This document shows, piece by piece, positions 51,751 through 60,774 of a DNA stretch of 64,000 bases. The notes under the pieces were generated by a model, which did no database searches, was not told the DNA's origin, and was given only the letters and a program-made list of their open reading frames with translations. The translations under genes were made by a program, and so were the position numbers. The DNA is from Bog-756 sp963824645. GTDB lineage: Bacteria > Actinomycetota > Acidimicrobiia > Acidimicrobiales > RAAP-2. The number at the start of each line of letters is the position of its first letter. Position 1 is the stretch's first letter. The stretch covers positions 62,001 to 126,000 of the forward strand of contig CAWGQC010000011.1 of NCBI GenBank assembly GCA_963824645.1, read 5' to 3'.

Positions 51751-52950
51751 ATGCCCGACCTCATCACCCAGGGACCCGACGGCGCTCTGCATGTCACCGA
51801 TCAACCCATCATCCCCTTCATCGAGGGCGACGGGACCGGCGTCGACATCTGGCCCGCGGCCAAGTTGGTTCTCGACGCCGCCGCCGCCAAATACGGGAAG
51901 ACCGTGGCGTGGAAGGAGGTGTTGGCCGGCCAGAAAGCCTTCGACGAGACGGGGGAGTGGCTACCCGACGAGACGGTGGACACGTTCCGCTCCCACCTCA
52001 TCGGCATCAAGGGTCCCTTGACCACACCGGTCGGTGGGGGCATCCGCTCCCTCAACGTCGCCCTCCGCCAGATCCTCGACCTCTACGTGTGTCTGCGCCC
52101 GGTGCGTTGGTTCACCGGCGTCCCCTCGCCGGTGCTCCACCCCGAGAGAGTGGACATGGTCATCTTCCGCGAGAACACCGAGGACATCTACGCCGGCCTC
52201 GAGGCCGAGGCGTACACCCCCGAAGCCGACAAGTTGTCCTCCTTCCTGCGCAACGAGATGGGGTGGGAGATCCGGGAGGGGTCGGGCATCGGCATCAAAC
52301 CCATCTCCGAGTTCGGATCGAAGCGGCTGATCCGGGCGGCCATCGTCTACGCCCTGCGGCACGGTCGGGCCAGTGTGACCATGGTCCACAAGGGCAACAT
52401 CCAGAAGTTCACCGAGGGGGCCTTCCGCAACTGGGGCTACGAACTGGTCCGTGAGGAGTTCGCCGATGTGGCCGTGGGCTGGGACGACTGCGACGGCAAG
52501 CCCGGCGACAAGCTGCTGGTCAAGGACAGCATCGCCGACATCACCCTCCAACAGGTGCTCACCCGGCCGGCCGAGTTCGACGTCATCGCCACCACCAACC
52601 TCAACGGCGACTACCTCTCCGACGCCCTGGCCGCCCAGGTCGGAGGGATCGGCATCGCCCCCGGAGGGAACATCAACTACATGACCGGCCACGGCATCTT
52701 CGAGGCCACCCACGGCACGGCCCCCAAGTACGCCGGCCTGGACAAGGTCAACCCCGGATCGGTCATCTTGTCCGGCGTCATGATGTACGAGCACCTGGGC
52801 TGGACCGATGCCGCGGCCGACATCGTGACCGCCCTCGAGGCCACCATCGCCGACAAGGTGGTGACCTACGACTTCGCCCGGCTCATGGACGGCGCCACCG
52901 AGGTCAAGTGCTCGGAGTTCGCCGCTGCCATCGTCGACCGGCTGGGGTAG
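51751..52950 (+). CDS. icd: Isocitrate dehydrogenase, NADP-dependent
   Basis: Oxidatively decarboxylates isocitrate to 2-oxoglutarate. Close to the E. coli enzyme: GPLTTPVGGGIRSLNVALRQ (the phosphorylatable Ser is residue 100), LRPVRWFTGVPSPV, FRENTEDIYAGLE. The NADP-type residues Lys-Tyr and Val are in HGTAPKYAGLDKVNPGSV. 399 residues from ATG 51751. Mycobacteria mostly use a different Icd, so the E. coli-like type is worth noting. Confidence 0.96.
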   Translation: MPDLITQGPDGALHVTDQPIIPFIEGDGTGVDIWPAAKLVLDAAAAKYGKTVAWKEVLAGQKAFDETGEWLPDETVDTFRSHLIGIKGPLTTPVGGGIRSLNVALRQILDLYVCLRPVRWFTGVPSPVLHPERVDMVIFRENTEDIYAGLEAEAYTPEADKLSSFLRNEMGWEIREGSGIGIKPISEFGSKRLIRAAIVYALRHGRASVTMVHKGNIQKFTEGAFRNWGYELVREEFADVAVGWDDCDGKPGDKLLVKDSIADITLQQVLTRPAEFDVIATTNLNGDYLSDALAAQVGGIGIAPGGNINYMTGHGIFEATHGTAPKYAGLDKVNPGSVILSGVMMYEHLGWTDAAADIVTALEATIADKVVTYDFARLMDGATEVKCSEFAAAIVDRLG

Positions 52951-53008
52951 CGCGGATCGGGTCCCTCCCGGGCCCTCGACCCGGCTCGACCCGGCCAGGT
53001 GGCTCCAT

Positions 53009-53014
53009 TAGCCT
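53009..53014 (+). promoter_or_regulatory. Start-proximal TAGCCT element (mdh)
   Basis: TAGCCT ends six bases before the mdh ATG; TCGACC at 52986-52991 is a possible -35 with 17-base spacing, inside a doubled CTCGACCCGG (52976-52995). Confidence 0.5.
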
Positions 53015-53020
53015 CGGGCC

Positions 53021-54013
53021 ATGGCCGACAAACCACCCGTCACCGTTACCGTCACCGGGGCCGCGGGCCAGATCGGGTACTCGCTCCTCTTTCGCATCGC
53101 CGCCGGCGAGATGTTCGGGGACGACCAGCCGGTCGTGCTCCGCCTGCTCGAGATCGAGCCGGGTATGAAGCCGCTCGAGGGTGTGGTCATGGAGATCGAC
53201 GACTGCGCCTTTCCCCTGGTCAGCGACATCATCACTACCACCGACCTCAACACCGCCTTCGACGGTACGTCGTGGGCGCTGCTGGTCGGCTCCATCCCCC
53301 GCAAGGCGGGTATGGAGCGCGGCGATCTTCTGACCGTCAACGGGGGGATCTTCGGCCCCCAGGGTCGCGCCATCGCGGCCAGCGCCGCCCATGACGTGCG
53401 CGTGCTGGTGGTGGGCAACCCCTGCAATACCAACTGCCTGATCGCCCGGGCCAACGCCCCCGAGGTGCCCAGCGACCGGTGGTTCGCCATGACCCGGCTG
53501 GATGAGAACCGGGCCAAGGCCCAGCTGGCGGCCAAGGCCGGGGTACCGGTGGCCGCCGTGTCCAACGTGGCCATCTGGGGGAACCATTCGGCCACCCAAT
53601 TCCCGGACTACGCCCACGCCCTCATCGGGGGCAAGCCGGCCCCGGAGGTCATCGACGACGAGGCCTGGCTCCACGGCGATTTTCTGGCCACCGTGCAGAA
53701 GCGGGGCGCCGCCATCATCGATGCACGCGGGCTCTCGTCGGCGGCGTCGGCGGCCAACGCCGCCATCGACTCGGTGGTCAGCATTCGCACGGCCACCCCG
53801 GGTGACGACGTGACCTCGTTGGCCGTACCCTCACGGGGCGAGTACGGGATTCCCGAGGGACTGCAGTTCGGGTTTCCCGTGCGGTCCAACGGGGACGGCG
53901 GTTGGACCGTGGTGGAGGGACTGTCCCACGACGCTTTTGCCACCGAGCGGATCCGCATCACCACCGAGGAGCTCGAGGGGGAGCGGGCCGACGTGGCCGC
54001 CCTGTTGCCCTAG
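53021..54013 (+). CDS. mdh: Malate dehydrogenase
   Basis: NAD-dependent oxidation of malate to oxaloacetate. The NAD loop is TGAAGQIGYSLLFRIAAG (12-29); substrate Arg residues are in SIPRKAGMERGDLL, the catalytic Asp in TRLDENRAKAQLA and His in IWGNHSATQFPD. 330 residues, the cytosolic-type subgroup. With icd and sucCD it forms a TCA cluster. Confidence 0.97.
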   Translation: MADKPPVTVTVTGAAGQIGYSLLFRIAAGEMFGDDQPVVLRLLEIEPGMKPLEGVVMEIDDCAFPLVSDIITTTDLNTAFDGTSWALLVGSIPRKAGMERGDLLTVNGGIFGPQGRAIAASAAHDVRVLVVGNPCNTNCLIARANAPEVPSDRWFAMTRLDENRAKAQLAAKAGVPVAAVSNVAIWGNHSATQFPDYAHALIGGKPAPEVIDDEAWLHGDFLATVQKRGAAIIDARGLSSAASAANAAIDSVVSIRTATPGDDVTSLAVPSRGEYGIPEGLQFGFPVRSNGDGGWTVVEGLSHDAFATERIRITTEELEGERADVAALLP

Positions 54014-54030
54014 TCGGGCAGCATCGTCCC

Positions 54031-54513
54031 CTAGGGAACGACGGTGACCTGCAGCCGCCACAGCCGGGCCAGGGCCGGGCAGGCCTGACCGGGTGGACAG
54101 AGGATGCCACCCGTGGCCGAAATGGTGGCCCGGCCGGTTCGCCCGGCGGTCAGATCGGCCTCGAGGCGACCTTGGGCGTCCCGGCTGACAGCCGACACGG
54201 TCACCGACGGCGAATCGCTGGTGGGATCGTTCCAGTTGAACCCCGCATCGAGGACGATGGCGAACGAGACGCCGAGGACAGCGGTCACCGCGCACAGTCC
54301 GTTGGTCCCCGACACCGTCACGCCGGGGCGGACGACCACCCCGCACGGGTCGGGACCCGACGCCGCACCGGGCGGAGGGATGGTCACCGGAGGAGAGGTA
54401 AGGCTGGGGGGCGCCGGTTGAGCGCTCATCCGGCCACAGCCGGCCACCACCACCAGGGCCACCGCCAGGGCCATCGGCGCGACCACTCGGGTGGTCCGGG
54501 TCGCCCATTTCAT
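54031..54513 (-). CDS. Putative lipoprotein
   Basis: Function unknown. Signal peptide (about 1-25) ends in the lipobox VAGC with Cys26 as the lipid-modified residue. A Pro-rich linker (about 31-50) leads to a roughly 100-residue domain with three Cys (CGVVV, LCAVTA, CPPGQAC) and an Ala/Thr/Val beta-rich composition. 160 residues from ATG 54513. Convergent with mdh, 17 bases apart. Confidence 0.75.
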   Translation of the reverse strand: MKWATRTTRVVAPMALAVALVVVAGCGRMSAQPAPPSLTSPPVTIPPPGAASGPDPCGVVVRPGVTVSGTNGLCAVTAVLGVSFAIVLDAGFNWNDPTSDSPSVTVSAVSRDAQGRLEADLTAGRTGRATISATGGILCPPGQACPALARLWRLQVTVVP

Positions 54514-54597
54514 GCCCTCTTTCTCACCTCCCGTCCCCGTATCCCGTCCCGCCGCACCCCGTCCCGCCGGCCCCTCCGTCCGGTCGGGCCGGGTCGC

Positions 54598-55413
54598 CTA
54601 CACCGTCGAGAAGAATTCGACCAGCACCTCGGACACGGCCGAACCGTGGGTGAAGACCCCGAGGTGGCTGGCGCCGGCGATTTCCGTATAGCGAGCGCCG
54701 GGGATGATGGCGGCCGCTTCCCGGGCCCGGGCCGGCGGCGAGTCGACGTCGTGCTCGAAGGCCAGCACCTGGCAGGGCACGGTGATGGTGGGCCAGGCTG
54801 CGGTTCGCTCGAGATCGAGTGACCAGGCCAGGGCGGCTTCGAACTGACCCAGTCGTCCCGGATTGGGCCATTCCGGGAGCTCGCCGATCAGGGATAGCCA
54901 CCCGTCCACTACCGCGTCGTCCTGCAGGTCGTGATTGGGGAGGTAGCGCAAGGTCTCGGTGGCGTAGAACAACGGTGGCAGTGGATAGCCCAGTCGGGCC
55001 AGGTCACGCTCGACGGTGGTGATGGCCTTCTCCCACGCCGTGGCCACGTTGCAGCTGCCGATGAAGGCGGCGCCCCGCACTCGGGCCGGATGGCCGATGG
55101 CCATGGTCTCGGCCACCCATCCCCCCATCGAGTAGCCGGCCACCCGGACGGACCCCATCCCCAGGTGGTCGATGAGGCCGAGGGTGTCGGCCACCAGATC
55201 GTCGATGGCGTAGGGGGGCGGTGGCGATGATGACGGGGCGACACCCCGGTTGTCGAAGGTCACCACCCGGTAGCCCGCCGCCACCAGGGCCGGCGCCACT
55301 TCCAAATGCCAGCCGAGCGCCGGTTCGCCGCAGCCGCACACGAGAACGACCGGCTCTCCCTCCCCGAACACGTCGTAGGCGATGGTCACCTCACCCAAGG
55401 TCACTTCGGCCAT
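54598..55413 (-). CDS. Alpha/beta hydrolase
   Basis: Alpha/beta-hydrolase fold enzyme. The nucleophile Ser95 is in VAGYSMGGWVAE, the acid in LAFEHDVDSPP and the His in GASHLG near the C terminus; oxyanion region VCGCGEPALGWH. 271 residues; GGAGG lies seven bases before the ATG at 55413. Substrate cannot be predicted. Confidence 0.88.
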   Translation of the reverse strand: MAEVTLGEVTIAYDVFGEGEPVVLVCGCGEPALGWHLEVAPALVAAGYRVVTFDNRGVAPSSSPPPPYAIDDLVADTLGLIDHLGMGSVRVAGYSMGGWVAETMAIGHPARVRGAAFIGSCNVATAWEKAITTVERDLARLGYPLPPLFYATETLRYLPNHDLQDDAVVDGWLSLIGELPEWPNPGRLGQFEAALAWSLDLERTAAWPTITVPCQVLAFEHDVDSPPARAREAAAIIPGARYTEIAGASHLGVFTHGSAVSEVLVEFFSTV

Positions 55414-55529
55414 GCCGTTTCCTCCGTTCTCCCTCGCCCCTTAGCGCGATCGTAAGCGACCGGTGGTGAGCGCCCGGGCCCACGAGGGCACGGTCCGGCC
55501 GCCTACCGAGCGAATCGGTAGGCAGGGGT

Positions 55530-55535
55530 TAGAGT
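55530..55535 (+). promoter_or_regulatory. Start-proximal TAGAGT element (SDR gene)
   Basis: TAGAGT ends six bases before ATG 55542. Confidence 0.45.
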
Positions 55536-55541
55536 GCGCCG

Positions 55542-56348
55542 ATGACGCTGAGCCGTGACGCCGCCCGACTCACCGGACGGGTGGCCGTTGTCACCGGCGG
55601 TGGCTCGGGGATCGGGCGGGGCATCGCCCAGGGTCTGGCCGCTTTCGGAGCCTCGGTGGTGATCTGGGAGCGTGATCCGGAAACGTGCGCGGCGGCGGCG
55701 GGCGAGGTGGAGGGTCTGGGGCTCACCGTGGACGTCCGCCAGGAAGAGGAGGTCGATGCCGCTCTGGCCCGCACCGAGGCGGAGGTGGGCACGGTCGGCA
55801 TCCTGGTCAACAACGCCGGGGGCGTGTTCGCCGCACCCTTCCTCGAGAGCCGGGTGAAGGGTTGGGACGCTCTCCACCGGGCCAACCTCCGGCACGTCCT
55901 GCTCTGTACCCACCGAGTAGCGCAGTCCATGGTGGCTTCGGCCACGGCGGGCAGCATCATCAATGTCACCTCGATCGAGGGCGTGCGGGCCGCTCCCGGC
56001 TACGCCGTCTACGCCGCGGCCAAGGCCGGCGTGATCAGCTTCACCAAAACAGTGGCCCTCGAGCTGGCCCCGCACGGGATCCGAGTCAACGCTCTCGCCC
56101 CTGACATAACCCTGACCGAGGGGTTGGTGTCGGTGGCCCCGCCCGACAGCCTGGCCCACTTCAACGAAGTGGTCCCCCTCGGGCGACCGGGCCACGTCGA
56201 CGAGATGGCCGGTGCCGCCGTCTTCCTGGCCTCCAACCTGTCCAGTTATCTGACCGGCGAGACACTCCACGTCGACGGCGGAACCCACGCGGCGGGAGGT
56301 TGGTACCACAGCCCGACCACCGGCGCTTACGTTCTCGGTCCCTCCTGA
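55542..56348 (+). CDS. Short-chain dehydrogenase/reductase
   Basis: Classical SDR. The cofactor loop is TGGGSGIGRGIA (about 19-30), NNAG follows, and the catalytic Ser and the YxxxK (VYAAAKAG) are present; the end TGETLHVDGGTHAAGGW is typical. 268 residues. Acidic residues after beta-2 (IWERDPE) suggest NAD preference. Substrate unknown; no operon partner on this strand. Confidence 0.9.
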   Translation: MTLSRDAARLTGRVAVVTGGGSGIGRGIAQGLAAFGASVVIWERDPETCAAAAGEVEGLGLTVDVRQEEEVDAALARTEAEVGTVGILVNNAGGVFAAPFLESRVKGWDALHRANLRHVLLCTHRVAQSMVASATAGSIINVTSIEGVRAAPGYAVYAAAKAGVISFTKTVALELAPHGIRVNALAPDITLTEGLVSVAPPDSLAHFNEVVPLGRPGHVDEMAGAAVFLASNLSSYLTGETLHVDGGTHAAGGWYHSPTTGAYVLGPS

Positions 56349-56416
56349 GCCACTACTGTTCGGCGGCCGTTCCCTACGCAGCAAGCGCACCAGACAGAGC
56401 GGCCTCGCCCGAGTCG

Positions 56417-56800
56417 TTACCGGTCGGGCAGGAGTTCGATCCGGTTGCCGAAGGGGTCGTCGACATACCACTGGGGGTGCCCGGGTACGTCTTCGGTCCG
56501 GCGGGTGGTGAAGCCGGCGGCGTCCAGCTGCGCACACAGTTGATCGAGTTGTGAGACCACCAGACCGGGATGAGCTTTGCGGGCGGGACGAAAGTCCTCT
56601 TCCACCCCCAGGTGGATCTTTACCCCACCGCGCTCGAACCAACAGCCGCCCCGTGCCGCCAGCTGCGGGGGCTTGGCTACCCGGGGCAATCCGAGCATCC
56701 CGGAAAAGAAGACCTCGGCCCGCGCTTCGGCCTCCGGCCCGGCCGGCATGGCCAGTTGGACGTGGTCGATGGACTCGACGATGGGTCGGCCGGCGCTCAT
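56417..56800 (-). CDS. VOC-fold (glyoxalase/bleomycin-resistance-like) protein A
   Basis: Single vicinal-oxygen-chelate domain of 127 residues: IDHVQLAMP holds the first His ligand, HLGVEEDFRPARKAHPG the second, and DPFGNRIELL the C-terminal Glu. Enzymatic role unknown. The start ATG (56800) overlaps the stop of the upstream VOC gene, so the pair is coupled. Confidence 0.85.
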   Translation of the reverse strand: MSAGRPIVESIDHVQLAMPAGPEAEARAEVFFSGMLGLPRVAKPPQLAARGGCWFERGGVKIHLGVEEDFRPARKAHPGLVVSQLDQLCAQLDAAGFTTRRTEDVPGHPQWYVDDPFGNRIELLPDR

Positions 56801-57234
56801 CGCAGCTCCTGGGCGTTCAGTTGGCGTTGGTCACACCGCAGCGGGTGGTCGGCGGGTACCTCGACCAAATGGATCCGGAGCCCGTCGGGGTCGTCGATCC
56901 ACGCTTCGATCAGTCCCCAGGGTTCGCGCTTCGGTGGGCGCACCACCACCACGCCTCGTTCAGTCAGCTCGACCACGGCGGCGTCGAGCGAGCGCACCTG
57001 CAGCCACAACACGACCCGATCGGCCTCGGATGCCGATCGATCGTCCGTCGTCGGCTGCGGTGACCCGGTCCCTACCACCTCGATCATGCCGCCCCCGGCA
57101 AAGAAGACCACGCCCCGTCCGACCCCTTCGCCGAACTCGCGGGCCACCGGCAGGTGGAGTCCTTCCCCGTAGAAGGCCAATGAGCGGTCGAGGTCGGCGG
57201 GATGGATGATGGTCCTCGAGGCCAGAACGTCCAT
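56797..57234 (-). CDS. VOC-fold protein B
   Basis: Second VOC-domain protein, 145 residues. RTIIHPADLDRSLAFYGEGL is the paired beta-alpha start, GVVFFAGGGMIEVVG the middle strand, and DPDGLRIHLVEVP the end with the acidic ligand. GAGGAG lies just before the ATG at 57234. Pairing of two VOC genes may indicate a heteromeric enzyme, which is inference. Confidence 0.85.
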   Translation of the reverse strand: MDVLASRTIIHPADLDRSLAFYGEGLHLPVAREFGEGVGRGVVFFAGGGMIEVVGTGSPQPTTDDRSASEADRVVLWLQVRSLDAAVVELTERGVVVVRPPKREPWGLIEAWIDDPDGLRIHLVEVPADHPLRCDQRQLNAQELR

Positions 57235-57338
57235 ATCTCCTCTTCCCGGTGGTGACGACGCCCACCGTCGCCCCTCCGGCCCTCCGGGCTCCGATGCTAT
57301 CCACGAGTACCGTCCGTGGGCCTTCCCCGATCGGGGTG

Positions 57339-57374
57339 GGTCCGGACCTCGGGTCCGGACCTCGGGTCCGGAAA
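57339..57374. repeat. 13-bp tandem repeat with palindrome GGTCCGGACC
   Basis: GGTCCGGACCTCG at 57339 and 57352, then a partial GGTCCGGA at 57365. Each unit contains a 10-bp palindrome. Lies between VOC B and the SCP2-like gene, just past the latter's stop. Confidence 0.85.
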
Positions 57375-57386
57375 CCGGGTCGGAGG

Positions 57387-57842
57387 CTAGTAGGTGGTGG
57401 AAGCGACGACTGACGCCGTAAAGGACCGAGCGGACTCGAGCATCGATTGTGAGGCCACCAGCACCGACAGGTCGCCGCGCACTCGGATCCTTCCGGCGTT
57501 GAGGGCCTCGGCCGGTGTCAGCTCGCCCTTCGACATCGCCGCTGCATCCTCGTACGAAAGAGCCACGGTGACGTCGGCCGGCCGGTCGGGCGTCTCCTCC
57601 GCGGGATCGGCGCCTTCCGGTACGTCGGGGCCGAGTCCACTCAGGGCGAAGCGTAGCGACCCGTCCTCGACCCGCAGGCCGAACCGGACATCCCCCCCGG
57701 GTGTGTCCCGCACCTCCTGGGCGACGGTGAACCGCCCGCCCACCGCGGCCAGGCCGGCCTCCTCACCGGGGCCATCCACCACCACTCCCTCAAGGGCGGC
57801 ATTGAGAGCGGCAACCCACTCGGGGCTCAGGAAACGGGCCAT
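57387..57842 (-). CDS. SCP2-like sterol-transfer domain protein
   Basis: The C-terminal half (VTVALSYEDAAAMSKGELTPAEAL, split here as VTVALSYEDAAAM and GELTPAEALNAGRIRVRGD) is the SCP2 signature for lipid binding. MARFLSPEWVAALNAALEG fits the family start, so ATG 57842 is preferred (151 residues); ATG 57893 would add 17 Pro/Ala-rich residues. Directly downstream of sdhB. Ligand unknown. Confidence 0.8.
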   Translation of the reverse strand: MARFLSPEWVAALNAALEGVVVDGPGEEAGLAAVGGRFTVAQEVRDTPGGDVRFGLRVEDGSLRFALSGLGPDVPEGADPAEETPDRPADVTVALSYEDAAAMSKGELTPAEALNAGRIRVRGDLSVLVASQSMLESARSFTASVVASTTY

Positions 57843-57911
57843 GTCAGGGGACCGCGCGTCGATGCGGGGGCCTGCCATGCCGGGGCCTGCCATCGGGAGG
57901 CCTGATCCGGT

Positions 57912-58925
57912 TCACTCGGGCGGTGGTTCGTCGCCGGGTGTCACGGCTGGGGCATCGTCCGGCGTGGCCGTCGCCACCGGCTCCTGTTCCTCCATGGCCG
58001 GGACAGTAGGAGGCGGCACCGCACCGTTCAGATGGGGAGCGGGGATGCCGTGCACCTCGGACGGAGGTTGAACGGCGGCTGGGCCTTCGGCCGGTGCGTG
58101 GGCCGCCGCTTCGGCGGCCGTGCCCTTGGTGCGGTTGCGGATCTTGCGGCCCAGCCAGGCGATCGGGTCATAGGAGGCATCCACCACCCGTTCCTTCAAA
58201 GGGATGATGGCGTTGTCGGTGATCTTGATGTGCTCGGGGCACACCTCGGTGCAGCATTTGGTGATGTTGCACTTGCCCAGGCCCTGTTCCTGACGGAGCA
58301 ACTCGCGCCGGTCGGTGACGTCGAGCGGATGCATCTCGAGCTCGGCCGTCCGGGCGAAGAAGCGGGGCCCGGCGAAGGCCGTCTTGTTCTCTTCGTGGTC
58401 ACGGATTACATGGCAGACGTCCTGGCACAGGAAGCACTCGATGCACTTGCGGAACTCCTGGCTGCGCTCGACATCGATCTGGGCCATCCGGTAGCCCCCG
58501 GCCTTCTCCTCGTCCAGCGTCTTCGGACGCGGGGTGAAAGAAGGGATGCGCTTGGCCACTTCGTAGTTGTAGGAGACGTCGGTGACCAGGTCGCGCAAGA
58601 TGGGAAAGGCCCGCATCGGTGCGACCACCACTGCTTCGCCCACGGGCAGCGTGTCCATCCGGGTCATGCACATGAGGGCCGGTCGTCCGTTGATCTCCGC
58701 CGAGCAGGACCCGCACTTCCCGGCCTTGCAGTTCCAACGGCAGGCCAGATCGGGAGCCTGGGTGGCCTGGACCCGGTGGATGACGTCGAGCACCACCTCA
58801 CCCTCCTGGGCGGGCATCACGTACTCGGCGAATTCCCCTCCGGCCTCGTCTCCTCGCCAGAGCCGCATGACGACATCGCCGCCGGAATCGCCGCCGGAAT
58901 CGCCGCCGGTCACGTCGTCGGCCAT
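57912..58925 (-). CDS. sdhB: Succinate dehydrogenase iron-sulfur subunit with C-terminal tail
   Basis: Carries electrons from the flavoprotein to quinone. [2Fe-2S] ligands are in CRWNCKAGKCGSC; the second and third clusters use CIECFLCQDVC and CNITKCCTEVCP. The N terminus has three Gly-Gly-Asp-Ser repeats. The conserved protein ends near residue 262; the last 75 residues are Pro/Ala/Glu-rich and probably disordered. Total 337; the mycobacterial Sdh1 subunit has about 248. ATG 58925 overlaps sdhA. Confidence 0.95.
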   Translation of the reverse strand: MADDVTGGDSGGDSGGDVVMRLWRGDEAGGEFAEYVMPAQEGEVVLDVIHRVQATQAPDLACRWNCKAGKCGSCSAEINGRPALMCMTRMDTLPVGEAVVVAPMRAFPILRDLVTDVSYNYEVAKRIPSFTPRPKTLDEEKAGGYRMAQIDVERSQEFRKCIECFLCQDVCHVIRDHEENKTAFAGPRFFARTAELEMHPLDVTDRRELLRQEQGLGKCNITKCCTEVCPEHIKITDNAIIPLKERVVDASYDPIAWLGRKIRNRTKGTAAEAAAHAPAEGPAAVQPPSEVHGIPAPHLNGAVPPPTVPAMEEQEPVATATPDDAPAVTPGDEPPPE

Positions 58926-60760
58926 CAGGTCGCCTCCTCCAGCAGTTCCTTGAGATCGTCGGGCATGGTCGGGATCGGCTCGGGGCCGACGATGATGGAC
59001 CGGATCGAGGGGGTTGCTCCGGCGCCTTCGACGTCGCCCACGGCGATACGCTCAACGAAGTTGACGGTGCCCAGTTCGGCGTCGGGCTTCGGGTAGTCGT
59101 CCCGGGTGTGCCCGCCCCTGCTCTCCTTGCGGTTGATGGCCCCCAGGGTGGTGCACCGCGACACGGTGAGCATGGCCGGCAGATCGGTGGTCAGGTTCCA
59201 CCCCGGGTTGTAGCGCCGTCCCCCGCTCACGGTCACCCGTCGGGCCCGCTCCTCCAGTTCGTCGAGCTTGCCCATGGCCTCGTCCAGCTCGGCGCCGGTG
59301 CGGATGATGCCGACCAGGGTCTGCATGGTCATCTGGAGGTCGTGGTGGACGTCGTAGGGGTTCTCGCCCCCTTCGTTCTCGAAGGGGGCGGTGGCACCGT
59401 CGATGGCGGTGGCGATCTGCTCCTGGTCGAGCACGACCGGACCGGCGCGGCCGGAGGCGAACTCAGCCGCCCCGACTCCGGCCCGTCGACCGAAGACCAG
59501 GAGGTCCGAAAGCGAATTCCCACCCAGCCGGTTGGCTCCGTGCATCCCACCGGCTACCTCGCCGGCGGCGAACAGACCCGACACCGTGGTGGCCGCCGAG
59601 TCGGCCTCCACCCGTACGCCACCCATGATGTAGTGGCAGGTCGGCCCCACCTCCATGGCCTCGGCCGTGATGTCCACGCCGGCCAACTCCTTGAACTGGT
59701 GGTACATGGAGGGCAGTCGGCGCCGGATGTCCTCGGCCGAGCGGCGGGTGGCGATGTCGAGGAAGACCCCACCGTGTGGGCTGCCCCGCCCCGCTTTGAC
59801 CTCGCTGTTGATGGACCGGGCCACTTCGTCGCGGGGGAGGAGCTCGGGGGGACGCCGTCCGGCGGCATGGTCGTCATACCATTTGTCCGCCTCGTCCTCG
59901 GAGTCCGCCGTTTCGGCTGCGAACATGGGCGGGATGTAATCGAACATGAACCGCCTGCCCTCCGAGTTGCGCAGGACGCCACCGTCGCCCCGCACGCCCT
60001 CGGTCACCAGGATGCCCCGCACCGACAGCGGCCAGACCATGCCGGTCGGATGGAACTGCACCGCCTCCATGTCGATGAGATCGGCCCCGGCCCACAGAGA
60101 CATGGCATGGCCGTCGCCCGTGGATTCCCACGAGTTCGAGGTGTAGAGCCAGCTCTTACCGACCCCACCGGTGGCCATCACCACCGACTTGGCCGTAAAC
60201 ACCACGAATTCGCCCGACGGACGCCAGTACCCGACCAGTCCGGAAACCACCCCGTTGGCATCGTGGAGGAGGCGCAGCACCTTGACCTCCATGAATACCT
60301 CGATGCCGTCGGCCACCGCCTTTTGTTGAAGCGTGCGGATGAGCTCGAGTCCGGTCCGGTCGCCGATATGGGCCAGACGGGCGAAGCGGTGGCCCCCGAA
60401 GTCGCGCTGGAGGATCAACCCGTCCTTGGTCCGGTCGAAGAGGGCCCCCCAGTCCTCGAGCTCGCGCACCCGGTCGGGAGCCTCCTGGGCATGGAGCTGG
60501 GCCATCCGCCAGTTGTTGAGCATCTTCCCGCCCCGCATGGTGTCGCGGAAATGGACCTGCCAGCTGTCCTCGGCGTAGACGTTGCCGAGGGCGGCGGCCA
60601 CCCCGCCTTCGGCCATCACCGTGTGGGCTTTGCCCAGCAGCGACTTGCACACCAGCGCGGTGCGCAGCCCCTGGGCCTGTGCCTCGATGGCCGCCCGCAG
60701 GCCCGCCCCTCCGGCACCAATCACGATCACGTCGAAGTCGTGGGTCTCGTACTCAGTCAT
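58925..60760 (-). CDS. sdhA: Succinate dehydrogenase flavoprotein subunit
   Basis: Oxidises succinate to fumarate with FAD. VIVIGAGGAGLRAAIEAQAQG is the FAD loop; the covalent-FAD His is in KAHTVMAEGGVAAAL (TxxAxGG region); MEAVQFHPTGMVWP, MGGVRVEADSAAT and HGANRLGGNSLSDLLVFG follow. 611 residues from ATG 60760. Between sdhC and sdhB, the order of the mycobacterial Sdh1 complex. Confidence 0.97.
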   Translation of the reverse strand: MTEYETHDFDVIVIGAGGAGLRAAIEAQAQGLRTALVCKSLLGKAHTVMAEGGVAAALGNVYAEDSWQVHFRDTMRGGKMLNNWRMAQLHAQEAPDRVRELEDWGALFDRTKDGLILQRDFGGHRFARLAHIGDRTGLELIRTLQQKAVADGIEVFMEVKVLRLLHDANGVVSGLVGYWRPSGEFVVFTAKSVVMATGGVGKSWLYTSNSWESTGDGHAMSLWAGADLIDMEAVQFHPTGMVWPLSVRGILVTEGVRGDGGVLRNSEGRRFMFDYIPPMFAAETADSEDEADKWYDDHAAGRRPPELLPRDEVARSINSEVKAGRGSPHGGVFLDIATRRSAEDIRRRLPSMYHQFKELAGVDITAEAMEVGPTCHYIMGGVRVEADSAATTVSGLFAAGEVAGGMHGANRLGGNSLSDLLVFGRRAGVGAAEFASGRAGPVVLDQEQIATAIDGATAPFENEGGENPYDVHHDLQMTMQTLVGIIRTGAELDEAMGKLDELEERARRVTVSGGRRYNPGWNLTTDLPAMLTVSRCTTLGAINRKESRGGHTRDDYPKPDAELGTVNFVERIAVGDVEGAGATPSIRSIIVGPEPIPTMPDDLKELLEEAT

Positions 60761-60774
60761 GATGGCCGAACCCC

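Noticed and set aside
54014..54055. Bidirectional terminator between mdh and the lipoprotein gene
   Set aside because: CGTCCC and GGGAACG pair only with a bulge and there is no T run; too weak to call.
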